Shown piece by piece: positions 15,234 to 22,056 of a DNA stretch of 23,331 bases. Both the position numbers and the translations under genes were made by a program. The DNA is taken from IMG/VR virus record IMGVR_UViG_3300029787_000345, positions 1 through 23,331 of that record; one strand, given 5' to 3'. The notes under the pieces are model-generated. The model searched no databases, had not been told where the DNA came from, and saw nothing but the letters and a program-made list of their open reading frames with translations. The stretch's first letter is position 1. Every line of letters begins with the position of its first letter. The stretch is from a virus.

Positions 15234-15581
15234 ATGGCAAACACATATGAGTGGACTTACCCACAATTAGAACGAGTAGCAAAAGAGGGTGACAATTCTG
15301 ACGTTGTCAAAGTCATCCATTGGCGCGTAACAGCAACGTCCGACAGCGACAAAGATGCTGACGACAACTTCCTGACGGCCACAATGTACGGCACGACAGG
15401 CGTAGAGGTCGATGATGGTGCTGCGTTTACACCGTATAACGACATCACCAAAGACTGGTGCAAGACAAAAGTCTTGGAAGGCATGACCAAGACTGAGGCT
15501 GAAGTGAAGACAATGCTTGACGCGCAGATTACCGAAAAGGCAACCCCAACCATCCTGACAGGGACACCATCCGGCTGGTAA
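15234..15581 (+). CDS. Conserved marine-phage small protein next to fibre genes (115 aa)
   Basis: ATG 15234 follows AAGGAG at good spacing, three bases after the previous stop. The product has an N-terminal VVKVIHWRVTATSDSDKD beta segment, an acidic loop, TATMYGTTGVEVDDGAAFTP with YNDITKDW, then a helix (KTKVLEGMTKTEAEVKTML) and the Pro-rich end PTILTGTPSGW. This HWRxxAxD...YGT...FTPY...W pattern recurs in marine phages beside fibre genes (DUF7936-like, from recall). Function unknown; a virion or fibre-associated protein is likely. Confidence 0.65.
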   Translation: MANTYEWTYPQLERVAKEGDNSDVVKVIHWRVTATSDSDKDADDNFLTATMYGTTGVEVDDGAAFTPYNDITKDWCKTKVLEGMTKTEAEVKTMLDAQITEKATPTILTGTPSGW

Positions 15582-15596
15582 GCTAGGAGAATAACC

Positions 15597-17735
15597 GTGA
15601 CCAGAGCAAGAGACTTAGCAAACTCGGCAGACAACGTCTGGACAGACGCAGACAACACCAAGTTGGATGGCATTGAAGCGTCAGCAACCGCAGACCAGAC
15701 TAACGCGGAAATCAGAACGGCTGTCGAGGCTGCAAGTGACTCCAATGTTTTTACAGACGCTGACCACACAAAGCTGAACGGTATTGAAGCGTCAGCAGAT
15801 GTAACTGACTCAACCAATGTAGCCAATGCTGGTGCGCTGATGACCAGCGGCGGCACGGTTACTGGCGATATCAACTTCGGCGACAACGACAAGGCCGTGT
15901 TCGGTGCTGGGTCTGACTTGCAGATTTATCACGATAGTGCAAACAGCTACATTCAAGACACAGGCACAGGTGACTTAATCATTACAAGTGGCGTTCATCG
16001 TGTTCGCACAGACCAGTTTCAGTTAAATAATGCAGCTAATAATGCGGCACTTATCACTGCTGCAAATGGTGGTGAAGCCAAACTGTTTCACAACGGGTCA
16101 CCTAAAATCGCCACCACTTCATCTGGCGTTTCTGTAACTGGCAGTGCGGTTGCTTCTCTCTTTCAAGTTGGCTCTGGTCAATACTTTGATACATCTGGCG
16201 GCAATGTACGCATCAACAACATAAACAACGCAGACATTTTATTCAGAACAGGCTCTTCTGGAACTGAACGGATGCGCCTGACCAGTGCGGGTCGCTTAGG
16301 TCTGGGAGTTAGCAGCCCTGCTACCCCATTTGAAGTGTTTACCAACGCCAATGCTTTAGGTATCCGATTATCAACAACAGGTGGAAATAAAGTAGTTGAT
16401 ATCTTAAACAACGACTCAAGTGGCGCAGCCGAAGTCAGGGGGTATTATAACAACAATTCTGGAACTCAGGCAGAAGGGTTTAGACTTGAAGCGTCCGGCG
16501 ACACGTTTTTCAATGGTGGCAATGTCGGCATTGGCACTGCAAGCCCATCTGGGGCAAGGCTTCATGTCGTATCTTCTGACTTAACTTCCGCAAAGTTTGA
16601 AACTTCAAATGGTAATTCCATAACATTGGGATATGATAATTTAAGTGCAAGCAGAACTGGTGATTTCTTTATCGACAATCGAAGTGCGTCAGGAAACAAC
16701 ATCCAATATCGTTCCGGCAGTAGTGCGGCGCATATCTTTAATACTAACACTAGCGAAAAGATGCGCCTCTCAGGCAGCACTCTCTCGGTTGGAACTACGA
16801 CAACCGACATTTATGACAGCACAAGTGAAACAGGTAGTATAATTAGCGATGGCTATCTTGCTGTAGCAAGAGCGTCAAGCGTTGCCTATTTCAACCGCCT
16901 TTCAAGCGATGGTAGAATTGTAGACTTTCGTAAGAACGGTTCAGTGATTGGTGAAATCCGCACATACGGTGGCGATTTAGCCATTGGAACTAACAATGTT
17001 GGGCTGCGATTTCTCGACTCAACAGACGCAAATGCGTTACGGATTGCTCCAAGCAACATTGGTAGCAATACTGATGTAGATAACTCTATCGACTTGGGCT
17101 ACACAAGCAGACGCTTTAGACACGGTTTCTTTGCGAACACTGTTTTTGCTGAGTCATTCACAGGAGTAGCCGACACAGATACCACCATTAGAATGGCTGG
17201 TTCTAACTATATCCAGTTTTTCACTAACAGCAGTGAGAGGGCTAGGTTCTGGAACGAAGGTAGCTTCAGTATTGGAACATCGACCAACAACTACTCCGCA
17301 TCAAATGGCTTTGGCGTTAATATGGCCAGTGCGGCATACGCCTTCTTAGCGCATCCGAATGGAACAGCAAGCGGAACAAGCTATTTTCTGTTCTCTTACA
17401 ATGGCGGTGCAATAGGCTCTATAAGCCAAAACGGCACTACAGCCGTGCATTACAGCACATCTTCAGACAGACGCCTCAAGTCCAACATCCAAGACGCTGA
17501 ATCCGCATCCTCTAAGATTGACGCCATTCAAGTACGGCAGTTCGATTGGAACGCAGATGGTTCTCATCAAGACTACGGCCTGATAGCCCAAGAGTTGCAG
17601 CCGATAGAGCCAATGGCAGTCACAGGCGATGCCAATAGTGATGAGATGATGGGCGTGGACTATAGTAAGCTCGTACCAATGTTACTGAAAGAAATCCAAG
17701 AATTGCGTAGCCGCGTTGCGGCATTGGAGTCTTAG
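15597..17735 (+). CDS. Tail fibre protein 2 with C-terminal peptidase S74 domain
   Basis: 712 aa. The start is GTG at 15597, preceded by AGGAG at 7-nt spacing. The first ~100 residues contain two TKLDGIEASA-type units and DNDKAVFGAGSD, also present in fibre 1 (its residues about 510-580), but the ~500-residue N-terminal part of fibre 1 is absent. The shaft carries ERMRLTSAGRLGLGVSSP, EKMRLSGSTLSVG and ERARFWNEGSFSIG repeats. The C-terminal S74 domain is SSDRRLKSNIQ, with S623 and K628 at the catalytic +5 spacing, followed by DYGLIAQELQPIEPMAV and a coiled coil (LLKEIQELRSRVAALES). Predicted to trimerise, then self-cleave. It may be a second receptor-binding fibre or a distal segment joined to fibre 1. 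Confidence 0.92.
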   Translation: MTRARDLANSADNVWTDADNTKLDGIEASATADQTNAEIRTAVEAASDSNVFTDADHTKLNGIEASADVTDSTNVANAGALMTSGGTVTGDINFGDNDKAVFGAGSDLQIYHDSANSYIQDTGTGDLIITSGVHRVRTDQFQLNNAANNAALITAANGGEAKLFHNGSPKIATTSSGVSVTGSAVASLFQVGSGQYFDTSGGNVRINNINNADILFRTGSSGTERMRLTSAGRLGLGVSSPATPFEVFTNANALGIRLSTTGGNKVVDILNNDSSGAAEVRGYYNNNSGTQAEGFRLEASGDTFFNGGNVGIGTASPSGARLHVVSSDLTSAKFETSNGNSITLGYDNLSASRTGDFFIDNRSASGNNIQYRSGSSAAHIFNTNTSEKMRLSGSTLSVGTTTTDIYDSTSETGSIISDGYLAVARASSVAYFNRLSSDGRIVDFRKNGSVIGEIRTYGGDLAIGTNNVGLRFLDSTDANALRIAPSNIGSNTDVDNSIDLGYTSRRFRHGFFANTVFAESFTGVADTDTTIRMAGSNYIQFFTNSSERARFWNEGSFSIGTSTNNYSASNGFGVNMASAAYAFLAHPNGTASGTSYFLFSYNGGAIGSISQNGTTAVHYSTSSDRRLKSNIQDAESASSKIDAIQVRQFDWNADGSHQDYGLIAQELQPIEPMAVTGDANSDEMMGVDYSKLVPMLLKEIQELRSRVAALES

Positions 17736-17737
17736 TA

Positions 17738-17968
17738 ATGGACCTAGTTCACATCATAGATGCGCTGGCTGGCATAGTAATCATGGGTCTTGCCTATTTT
17801 CTTGGCACTCAGGCCCGTGAGCTAAAGCGCGTCGAAATCTTGCTTAACAGAACCAGAGAAGACTATGCCTCCCGCTCCGAGCTGCGTGACGACATGCGAG
17901 CCGTCACAGACGCGCTCAACCGCGTCGAAGACAAACTAGATCGCGCTCTTGGGCAGTTTGGCAAATAA
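17738..17968 (+). CDS. Membrane-anchored coiled-coil protein (76 aa), lysis candidate
   Basis: ATG 17738 lies two bases after the fibre-2 stop, with TGGAG upstream. One hydrophobic segment (residues about 4-23, IIDALAGIVIMGLAYFLGTQ) is followed by a charged helix of ~50 residues with heptads (LKRVEILLNRTREDYASRSE; MRAVTDALNRVEDKLDRALG). This layout occurs in i-spanins and XhlA-type holin-associated proteins. No endolysin lies beside it in this window, so a lysis role is a suggestion only. A virion membrane-contact protein is an alternative. Confidence 0.7.
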   Translation: MDLVHIIDALAGIVIMGLAYFLGTQARELKRVEILLNRTREDYASRSELRDDMRAVTDALNRVEDKLDRALGQFGK

Positions 17969-17996
17969 CTTTCTCTATAAGGAACCCCTAAGTTAA

Positions 17997-18004
17997 GGAC
18001 GACC
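17997..18004 (+). repeat. GGACGACC octamer in the gap after the membrane/coiled-coil gene
   Basis: The context TTAAGGACGACCACTAACC is closest to the copy after the large terminase (TGAGGACGACCACTCAACC), sharing 11 consecutive bases (GGACGACCACT). Just upstream is TATAAGGAAC (17982-17991), sharing AAGGAAC with the leftward leader elements. The 95-nt gap (17969-18063) holds no gene. Confidence 0.55.
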
Positions 18005-18063
18005 ACTAACCATGTCAGGAATATTATGGGTCTCATGTCTTAGACAACTGGAGAACCGCCCAC

Positions 18064-18180
18064 ATGGAAAAGTACAACCTCAAAGGCCCGCAAGTCAGAC
18101 GTCCCATGAACAAAAAAGGTCATGGTTCGGTAATCGCTGGTCGCCCGATCAAGCGCAAAGCACGGGGTCTCAAGAAATAG
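18064..18180 (+). CDS. Very small basic protein (38 aa)
   Basis: ATG 18064 is preceded by GGAGA at about 9 nt, and the TAG is immediately followed by the ATG of the next gene, so the ORF fits exactly into the gap. The product is strongly basic, beginning MEKYNLKGPQVRRP and ending RPIKRKARGLKK. It may bind DNA or RNA, or be a minor head component. A 101-aa ORF in another frame (18012-18317) overlaps two better candidates and is rejected. It is short, so confidence is moderate. Confidence 0.55.
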   Translation: MEKYNLKGPQVRRPMNKKGHGSVIAGRPIKRKARGLKK

Positions 18181-18453
18181 ATGAAGCCCAATGCCAAGCT
18201 CAAGGCTGTCAAAGAGCTTCAAAAATCAAATGGCTGGCAAGTTATGGTCGAAGTTATGCGAGACGAAATCCTTGCATCAGCAATGTCCATTGCAGACTCA
18301 GCCAAAATGGATGTTGACGAGATCAACTTCCGGCGCGGCTCGATCTGGGCTGCCAAGCAACTAATGGACATGCCGATACGTCTGCAAGTCCGTCTTGAGT
18401 CTGAAGCAGCTCTCGATGCTGTGGACGACAACAAGAAGTCTGCCGATCAATAA
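18181..18453 (+). CDS. Helical hypothetical protein upstream of the scaffold (90 aa)
   Basis: ATG 18181 starts directly after the stop of the 38-aa ORF, without its own strong ribosome site, so coupling is likely. The product is predicted almost entirely helical: a basic N-terminus (MKPNAKLKAVKELQKSNGWQ), a long amphipathic middle (MVEVMRDEILASAMSIADSA; NFRRGSIWAAKQLMDM) and an acidic tail (EAALDAVDDNKK). Soluble, no cysteines. Proteins like this often sit between portal and scaffold in marine podoviruses; function unknown. Confidence 0.75.
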   Translation: MKPNAKLKAVKELQKSNGWQVMVEVMRDEILASAMSIADSAKMDVDEINFRRGSIWAAKQLMDMPIRLQVRLESEAALDAVDDNKKSADQ

Positions 18454-18502
18454 TACTAATCATCACTAGATCGCCCCGCCGAGGCTGGGCAAGGAGAGCA
18501 AA

Positions 18503-19561
18503 ATGGCAACACCACAAAACCCCCAAGACCAAGCCGCAATGATTGACGCTATTGCCGCCAACACTATGGGCGTTGAACCCGCAGTGCCGCAACAGGCCGC
18601 ACCTGCACCAGAACCAAAGAAGGACACCGCCGCAGACACTGCCGCAGAAAAAGGAAGTCCTGAAACAGAAGGCGACAAGATGACCGCCGAGGCCATCATC
18701 TATGAAATCGACTTCGGAGAGACAGACCAAGAAGGCAACAAGAAAAACCGCAAGCTAACCCCACAGCAAATCAAATCCACTTTTGATCGCTACTCAGCGA
18801 TGAACTACAAGAACGCCCAATACAAACCGATCACAGACGTGATTGAAAACTACATGAGAGCCAATCCTGGCTCGACTCCAAAGCAAATTGCAGAACAGCT
18901 AGAAAGCATTTCCAAAGCAAATCAGTCCAACCCGACTATGGGCAATACAGACAACGCACAATCAACTGCTCCAAGCGGACAGACAGCTATGTCTGCGGAT
19001 GAGATGAGCAAGGCTATGGAAAAGTGGGAAGAGGACAACGCTGCCACACTCCCTCCTGGCTACAAAGAAATGATGAACGCCAACGGCTCCGGCATGGCGA
19101 ACATGCAAAAAGCATTGGCCGACACTCAGAACATGCTCAAGATGGTCTTGGCTAACTCGCAAGGCGTCGCAGACGCAGCAAAGGGCCAAGTTCAAGGAGC
19201 ACAAAACGAGCAGATCAACGCAGTCCGTGGCCAGATCGCCAACAACATTGACCGCGTACAGCAGGCACTAGGTCTGCCAGACTCCGCCGCAGACGACTTC
19301 ATGGTCTTCGCAGCAGAGCGCGGCTTTACAATGGAAGACTTTGTCGACCCTCAGATGACGGTCAAAGTCATGCAAGACTTCAAGAACAACATGGACAGCC
19401 CCGAAATGGAGCGCATGAGAAACATTGCACAACGTCGCCAAGCCTTCACAGGTTCTCTTGGCGCGACACCATCTGCATCAGGCGGCGCAGCACCAACTCC
19501 AGAACAAAGCACCTTCGATCAGTTTGCTGCATCGGCTATGGCTAAACGTGGCATGACATGA
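18503..19561 (+). CDS. Putative scaffolding protein
   Basis: 352 aa, directly upstream of the major capsid protein, with a strong AAGGAGAG site. Composition fits a scaffold: Ala/Gln/Glu/Met-rich, no predicted globular enzyme fold, a disordered Pro/Ala/Lys N-terminus (VPQQAAPAPEPKKDTAAD) and long helical stretches (MANMQKALADTQNMLKMVLA; NEQINAVRGQIANNIDRVQQ). The C-terminus has FAAERGFTMEDFVDPQMTVK, then a flexible Ser/Gly/Pro linker and a short basic end (FAASAMAKRGMT), which in scaffolds contacts the coat protein. It would guide prohead assembly and then leave. Assigned by position and composition. Confidence 0.75.
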   Translation: MATPQNPQDQAAMIDAIAANTMGVEPAVPQQAAPAPEPKKDTAADTAAEKGSPETEGDKMTAEAIIYEIDFGETDQEGNKKNRKLTPQQIKSTFDRYSAMNYKNAQYKPITDVIENYMRANPGSTPKQIAEQLESISKANQSNPTMGNTDNAQSTAPSGQTAMSADEMSKAMEKWEEDNAATLPPGYKEMMNANGSGMANMQKALADTQNMLKMVLANSQGVADAAKGQVQGAQNEQINAVRGQIANNIDRVQQALGLPDSAADDFMVFAAERGFTMEDFVDPQMTVKVMQDFKNNMDSPEMERMRNIAQRRQAFTGSLGATPSASGGAAPTPEQSTFDQFAASAMAKRGMT

Positions 19562-19641
19562 TGGCAGCTTTCCCCGTACCGATGGTCGACTTGATACAAA
19601 TTACCATAGGCTTGGTAATTCTGTACCAGATCAGGAAATGA
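19561..19641 (+). CDS. 26-aa single-membrane-span micro-ORF
   Basis: ATG 19561 overlaps the scaffold stop as TGATGG, favouring reinitiation. The 26-aa product is one hydrophobic segment (VDLIQITIGLVILYQIRK at its end) with a basic C-terminus, a plausible minimal membrane peptide. Caution: the same bases contain an inverted repeat AATTACC/GGTAATT (19599-19605, 19614-19620) and a possible sigma70-like promoter (TTGATA 19591, 17-nt spacer, GGTAAT 19614), so this DNA may act as a control region for the capsid gene instead. Confidence 0.4.
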   Translation: MAAFPVPMVDLIQITIGLVILYQIRK

Positions 19642-19670
19642 CTAAGTGGGGATTGCACGAAAGAACGACG

Positions 19671-19703
19671 CCTCTTCAAGCGAAAAAAAATCGTTTGAAG
19701 AGG
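19671..19703 (+). other. A-loop hairpin in the major capsid leader
   Basis: 13-bp stem (CCTCTTCAAGCGA with TCGTTTGAAGAGG, one G-U pair) closing a loop of seven A. No T tract follows on the plus strand, so it is not a standard terminator for the scaffold gene. It lies 143 nt upstream of the capsid ATG and could be an RNase III processing or mRNA-stabilising structure. Confidence 0.65.
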
Positions 19704-19737
19704 ACGAACACCCAGACAAAACCGTCTAAAGTAACAA

Positions 19738-19771
19738 ATGTACCGTATCGCGCTACGGCTCGTTAGTACAT
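19738..19771 (+). other. Nested hairpin in the major capsid leader
   Basis: Outer arms ATGTAC (19738-19743) and GTACAT (19766-19771) enclose an inner CCGTA-TCGCGC-TACGG hairpin (19743-19758); base 19743 is shared, so the two stems may be alternatives or stack. It lies between the A-loop hairpin and the capsid ribosome site (AAGGAG before 19847). Possible leader structure controlling capsid expression. The 19642-19846 gap otherwise holds no gene. Confidence 0.5.
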
Positions 19772-19846
19772 CAGGGCAAGCGATGGACAGACCCGCACTG
19801 CTCGACCAAACCCGAACGTAACCTCTTGCCATGAAGGAGTTATTCA

Positions 19847-21031
19847 ATGGCTATTCAAGGTATGCGCGGAACTGGCGAGTTTACCTCCGATTTCCGCCCC
19901 AAAAACTACCGTGAGCTTTTCACGCTTCTCGAACCAAACGGCAACGCACCGCTCAACGCTATGCTTGCAATGGGTTCATCCGAGCCAACTGACGACCCTG
20001 AGTACAAGAACTTTAGGGATGAACTTCCTGATCGTACTCTGAAGGTCAACGGCGCAGTCGCAAGTACCTCAACCACCAGCATCACAGTTGATGCGGCAGA
20101 CGATAACAAGTTTGCTATCTCCGGCTCCATCATCATTAACCAGACAACTGGTGAAGTGATGCAGGCAACCGCAGACACAACTGGCACAACACTGACAGTT
20201 ACTCGTAACATTGGCGGCACTAGCCACCAGATTGCGGATGACGCCGTCCTGTTTGTTGCTGGCTTTGCAGCGGCTGAAGGCGCGACCTCTCCAACGGCCA
20301 TCACATTCGATGCCACCGTAGTCTCGAACTACACCCAGATTTTCCGTACAGCGTTCCAAGTATCAAATACTTTGAGCAGCACATACCTGCGGACTGGTGA
20401 CAAGATGGACGAGTCCATGACTAAGGCACTCAAGCTCCATATGTCAGACATCGAACGTGCTATGTTCTTTGGACGCAAGGTCGAGTCCAACGGCTCCACC
20501 GCATCCCCAACCCGCTACACTGGCGGCTTGACCAACAGTCTGACTAACGTCGTTGACATTGTATCATCATACGCTTCTTACGGCGGTTCTGGTGCAGGTC
20601 AAATGACCGAGGCTGGCTTCGACAGTCTTCTTATCTCGACCATCTTCAAGTATGGATCGAAGCAGAAGATTGCTTTTGTCGGCGAAACAGTGGCGGCAAC
20701 GCTCCAAGCAATCGGTAAAGATCGCTGGAAGCCAACCGCAGTTGAAGGCGCATACGGTGTGAACCTCACACAGTACAGCACCTTTGCTGGAGACCTGATG
20801 ATCCACCTGCATCCGCAGTTCCGTCAGCTCGACCACATGAAGACCGCAATGGTCATCGTCGACTTCCCGTACCTTGTGTACCGCTACCTCGAAGGTCGTG
20901 ATACGCAGCTTCTTGAGAACCGCCAAGCGGTTGATGCAGACAGCATCAAGTCCGAGTACCTCACCGAGTGTGGTCTTGAGCTTCTGCAAGATAAGGTACA
21001 CGCCTACATCACAGGCTGGTCAAGCAAGTAA
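19847..21031 (+). CDS. Major capsid protein (SU10-type, DUF5309 family)
   Basis: 394 aa, with a textbook AAGGAG at 7 nt. After an N-terminal arm (GTGEFTSDFRPKNYRELFTL) come a beta-rich insertion (about residues 70-140, SITVDAADDNKFAISGSIII; TLTVTRNIGGTSHQIADDAV) and then NYTQIFRTAFQVSNTLSSTY, MTKALKLHMSDIERAMFFGR and a C-terminal HK97-type half ending DKVHAYITGWSSK. The TLTVTR-GGT and NYTQIFR...VS signatures are those I associate with SU10/DUF5309 coat proteins. It builds the icosahedral shell together with the upstream scaffold. GGACGACC follows its stop and a strong terminator lies 29 nt downstream. Family call from recalled pattern. Confidence 0.9.
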   Translation: MAIQGMRGTGEFTSDFRPKNYRELFTLLEPNGNAPLNAMLAMGSSEPTDDPEYKNFRDELPDRTLKVNGAVASTSTTSITVDAADDNKFAISGSIIINQTTGEVMQATADTTGTTLTVTRNIGGTSHQIADDAVLFVAGFAAAEGATSPTAITFDATVVSNYTQIFRTAFQVSNTLSSTYLRTGDKMDESMTKALKLHMSDIERAMFFGRKVESNGSTASPTRYTGGLTNSLTNVVDIVSSYASYGGSGAGQMTEAGFDSLLISTIFKYGSKQKIAFVGETVAATLQAIGKDRWKPTAVEGAYGVNLTQYSTFAGDLMIHLHPQFRQLDHMKTAMVIVDFPYLVYRYLEGRDTQLLENRQAVDADSIKSEYLTECGLELLQDKVHAYITGWSSK

Positions 21032-21039
21032 GGACGACC
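21032..21039 (+). repeat. GGACGACC octamer directly after the capsid stop
   Basis: Abuts the TAA of the capsid gene (TAAGGACGACCAACTGTCC), mirroring the arrangement after the large terminase. It lies between the stop and the terminator at 21061. Confidence 0.6.
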
Positions 21040-21060
21040 AACTGTCCACAATCAGCGATT

Positions 21061-21091
21061 ATAAGGGGGCGTTCATCGCCCCCTTATTTTT
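21061..21091 (+). terminator. Rho-independent terminator after the major capsid gene
   Basis: Perfect 11-bp stem ATAAGGGGGCG/CGCCCCCTTAT with loop TTCAT, followed by T4. It would limit transcription into the connector genes, making the capsid mRNA more abundant. Confidence 0.95.
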
Positions 21092-21104
21092 ACTGGAGGA
21101 CTAA

Positions 21105-21431
21105 ATGGCAGCCACAAAGAAAACCGTAGCCAAAAAAGCTACCAAAAAGACCCGCGCTCGCACCGAAACTGGCGCGTTCATAGCAGACGATCCCACCACC
21201 CCAGACGTCAATGAAGCATGGGTAGAAGAAGAGGTAGCTGGCAGCGTACCAGAAACTGGTTTCACCTATTACGAAAGCCGCGAACAAGAGCCTTCAGCCT
21301 TCGTCTGTGCAGACATCAACCCAACCAGAAATTTCTCTTCAGGCAGACTTGAGTGGAAAGTCGCCAATGAAGACGTCGCAAGATTTGAGTCTCACTTCTT
21401 CTTCAGGAACGCTCGTGTCGTAAGGATGTAA
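21105..21431 (+). CDS. Virion-associated hypothetical protein with Lys-rich N-terminus (108 aa)
   Basis: ATG 21105, with TGGAGGAC upstream, 14 nt after the terminator. The first 20 residues are Lys/Ala/Thr-rich (AATKKTVAKKATKKTRAR), probably disordered and able to contact nucleic acid. The rest is acidic, then beta-rich (GRLEWKVANEDVARFESHFF, FRNARVVRM). The position between capsid and head-tail adaptor suggests a head or connector accessory (head-completion or minor capsid), but no family is recognised. Confidence 0.7.
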   Translation: MAATKKTVAKKATKKTRARTETGAFIADDPTTPDVNEAWVEEEVAGSVPETGFTYYESREQEPSAFVCADINPTRNFSSGRLEWKVANEDVARFESHFFFRNARVVRM

Positions 21432-21435
21432 AGCC

Positions 21436-22056
21436 ATGACAACCTACTATCTGCCAAACGGACAGCCATACAAAGGAGACACTCATGTTATGGATGGTGT
21501 TCGCATGTCAGGTGCTTCGCACACAGCCAATAGCGAAGTGCTTGTAACAGAGAGCAGCAACTCAAACCCACAAATCAAGGACGGACGAAGCCCGCTACAG
21601 ACGATGTGTATGCAGGCTCTCAGACGTTACGGCGAGTTCTCACCTGGCACGGTAGATGGCGACGTGCTCCTCATGTTTATCGACTTTGCCAACATGGTAA
21701 TCGACGACATTCGGATGCACCCCTATGCACCAACATCAACAACAGCAAACTCGAACGGAACCACAACTACCGTACCCATAACCTTTGACTACTATGAAAG
21801 TCTGTCAGACGTGCGGGACATCGACGACATCATCATCGTTCAGGGTCTCCTCTACCACTACGCAATGCAGCAGGGCAGCGAGAAGCTCCAGATGTACATG
21901 CCGATGTACCACCGCACACTCAACCAGCAGCTCTGGCGCAGACTTAACGGATACACCGTCCGATACAAAGAAAACACAAACTACGATCTGACTGAACCAT
22001 ATGGTCAGCTCCAGCTTCTCAACATCAACAACAGTAGCAGCGATACGTCCTACTAA
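21436..22056 (+). CDS. Putative head-tail adaptor (tail tubular A / P22 gp4-like)
   Basis: 206 aa, starting four bases after the previous stop. The helical core resembles podovirus adaptors: LQTMCMQALRRYGEFSPGTV, VLLMFIDFANMVIDDIRMHP, then a beta/loop insertion and IDDIIIVQGLLYHYAMQQGS with YHRTLNQQLWRRLNGYTVRYK. Such proteins form a ring beneath the portal and connect it to the tail hub. Its TAA overlaps the next ATG, so expression of the hub is coupled. Order capsid, adaptor, hub is as in T7/P22-like phages. Confidence 0.7.
   Translation: MTTYYLPNGQPYKGDTHVMDGVRMSGASHTANSEVLVTESSNSNPQIKDGRSPLQTMCMQALRRYGEFSPGTVDGDVLLMFIDFANMVIDDIRMHPYAPTSTTANSNGTTTTVPITFDYYESLSDVRDIDDIIIVQGLLYHYAMQQGSEKLQMYMPMYHRTLNQQLWRRLNGYTVRYKENTNYDLTEPYGQLQLLNINNSSSDTSY

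Noticed and set aside
17969-18012. T7-like promoter (CTATAAGGAAC followed by GGACGACCAC)
   Set aside because: The resemblance to a T7-type initiation sequence is partial, and the bases upstream of the other GGACGACC copies do not match, so no promoter was called.
18012-18317. 101-aa ORF after the membrane/coiled-coil gene
   Set aside because: It overlaps the 38-aa and 90-aa ORFs, which have ribosome site or coupling and better composition; this frame is Ser/Gln/Arg-rich without structure.
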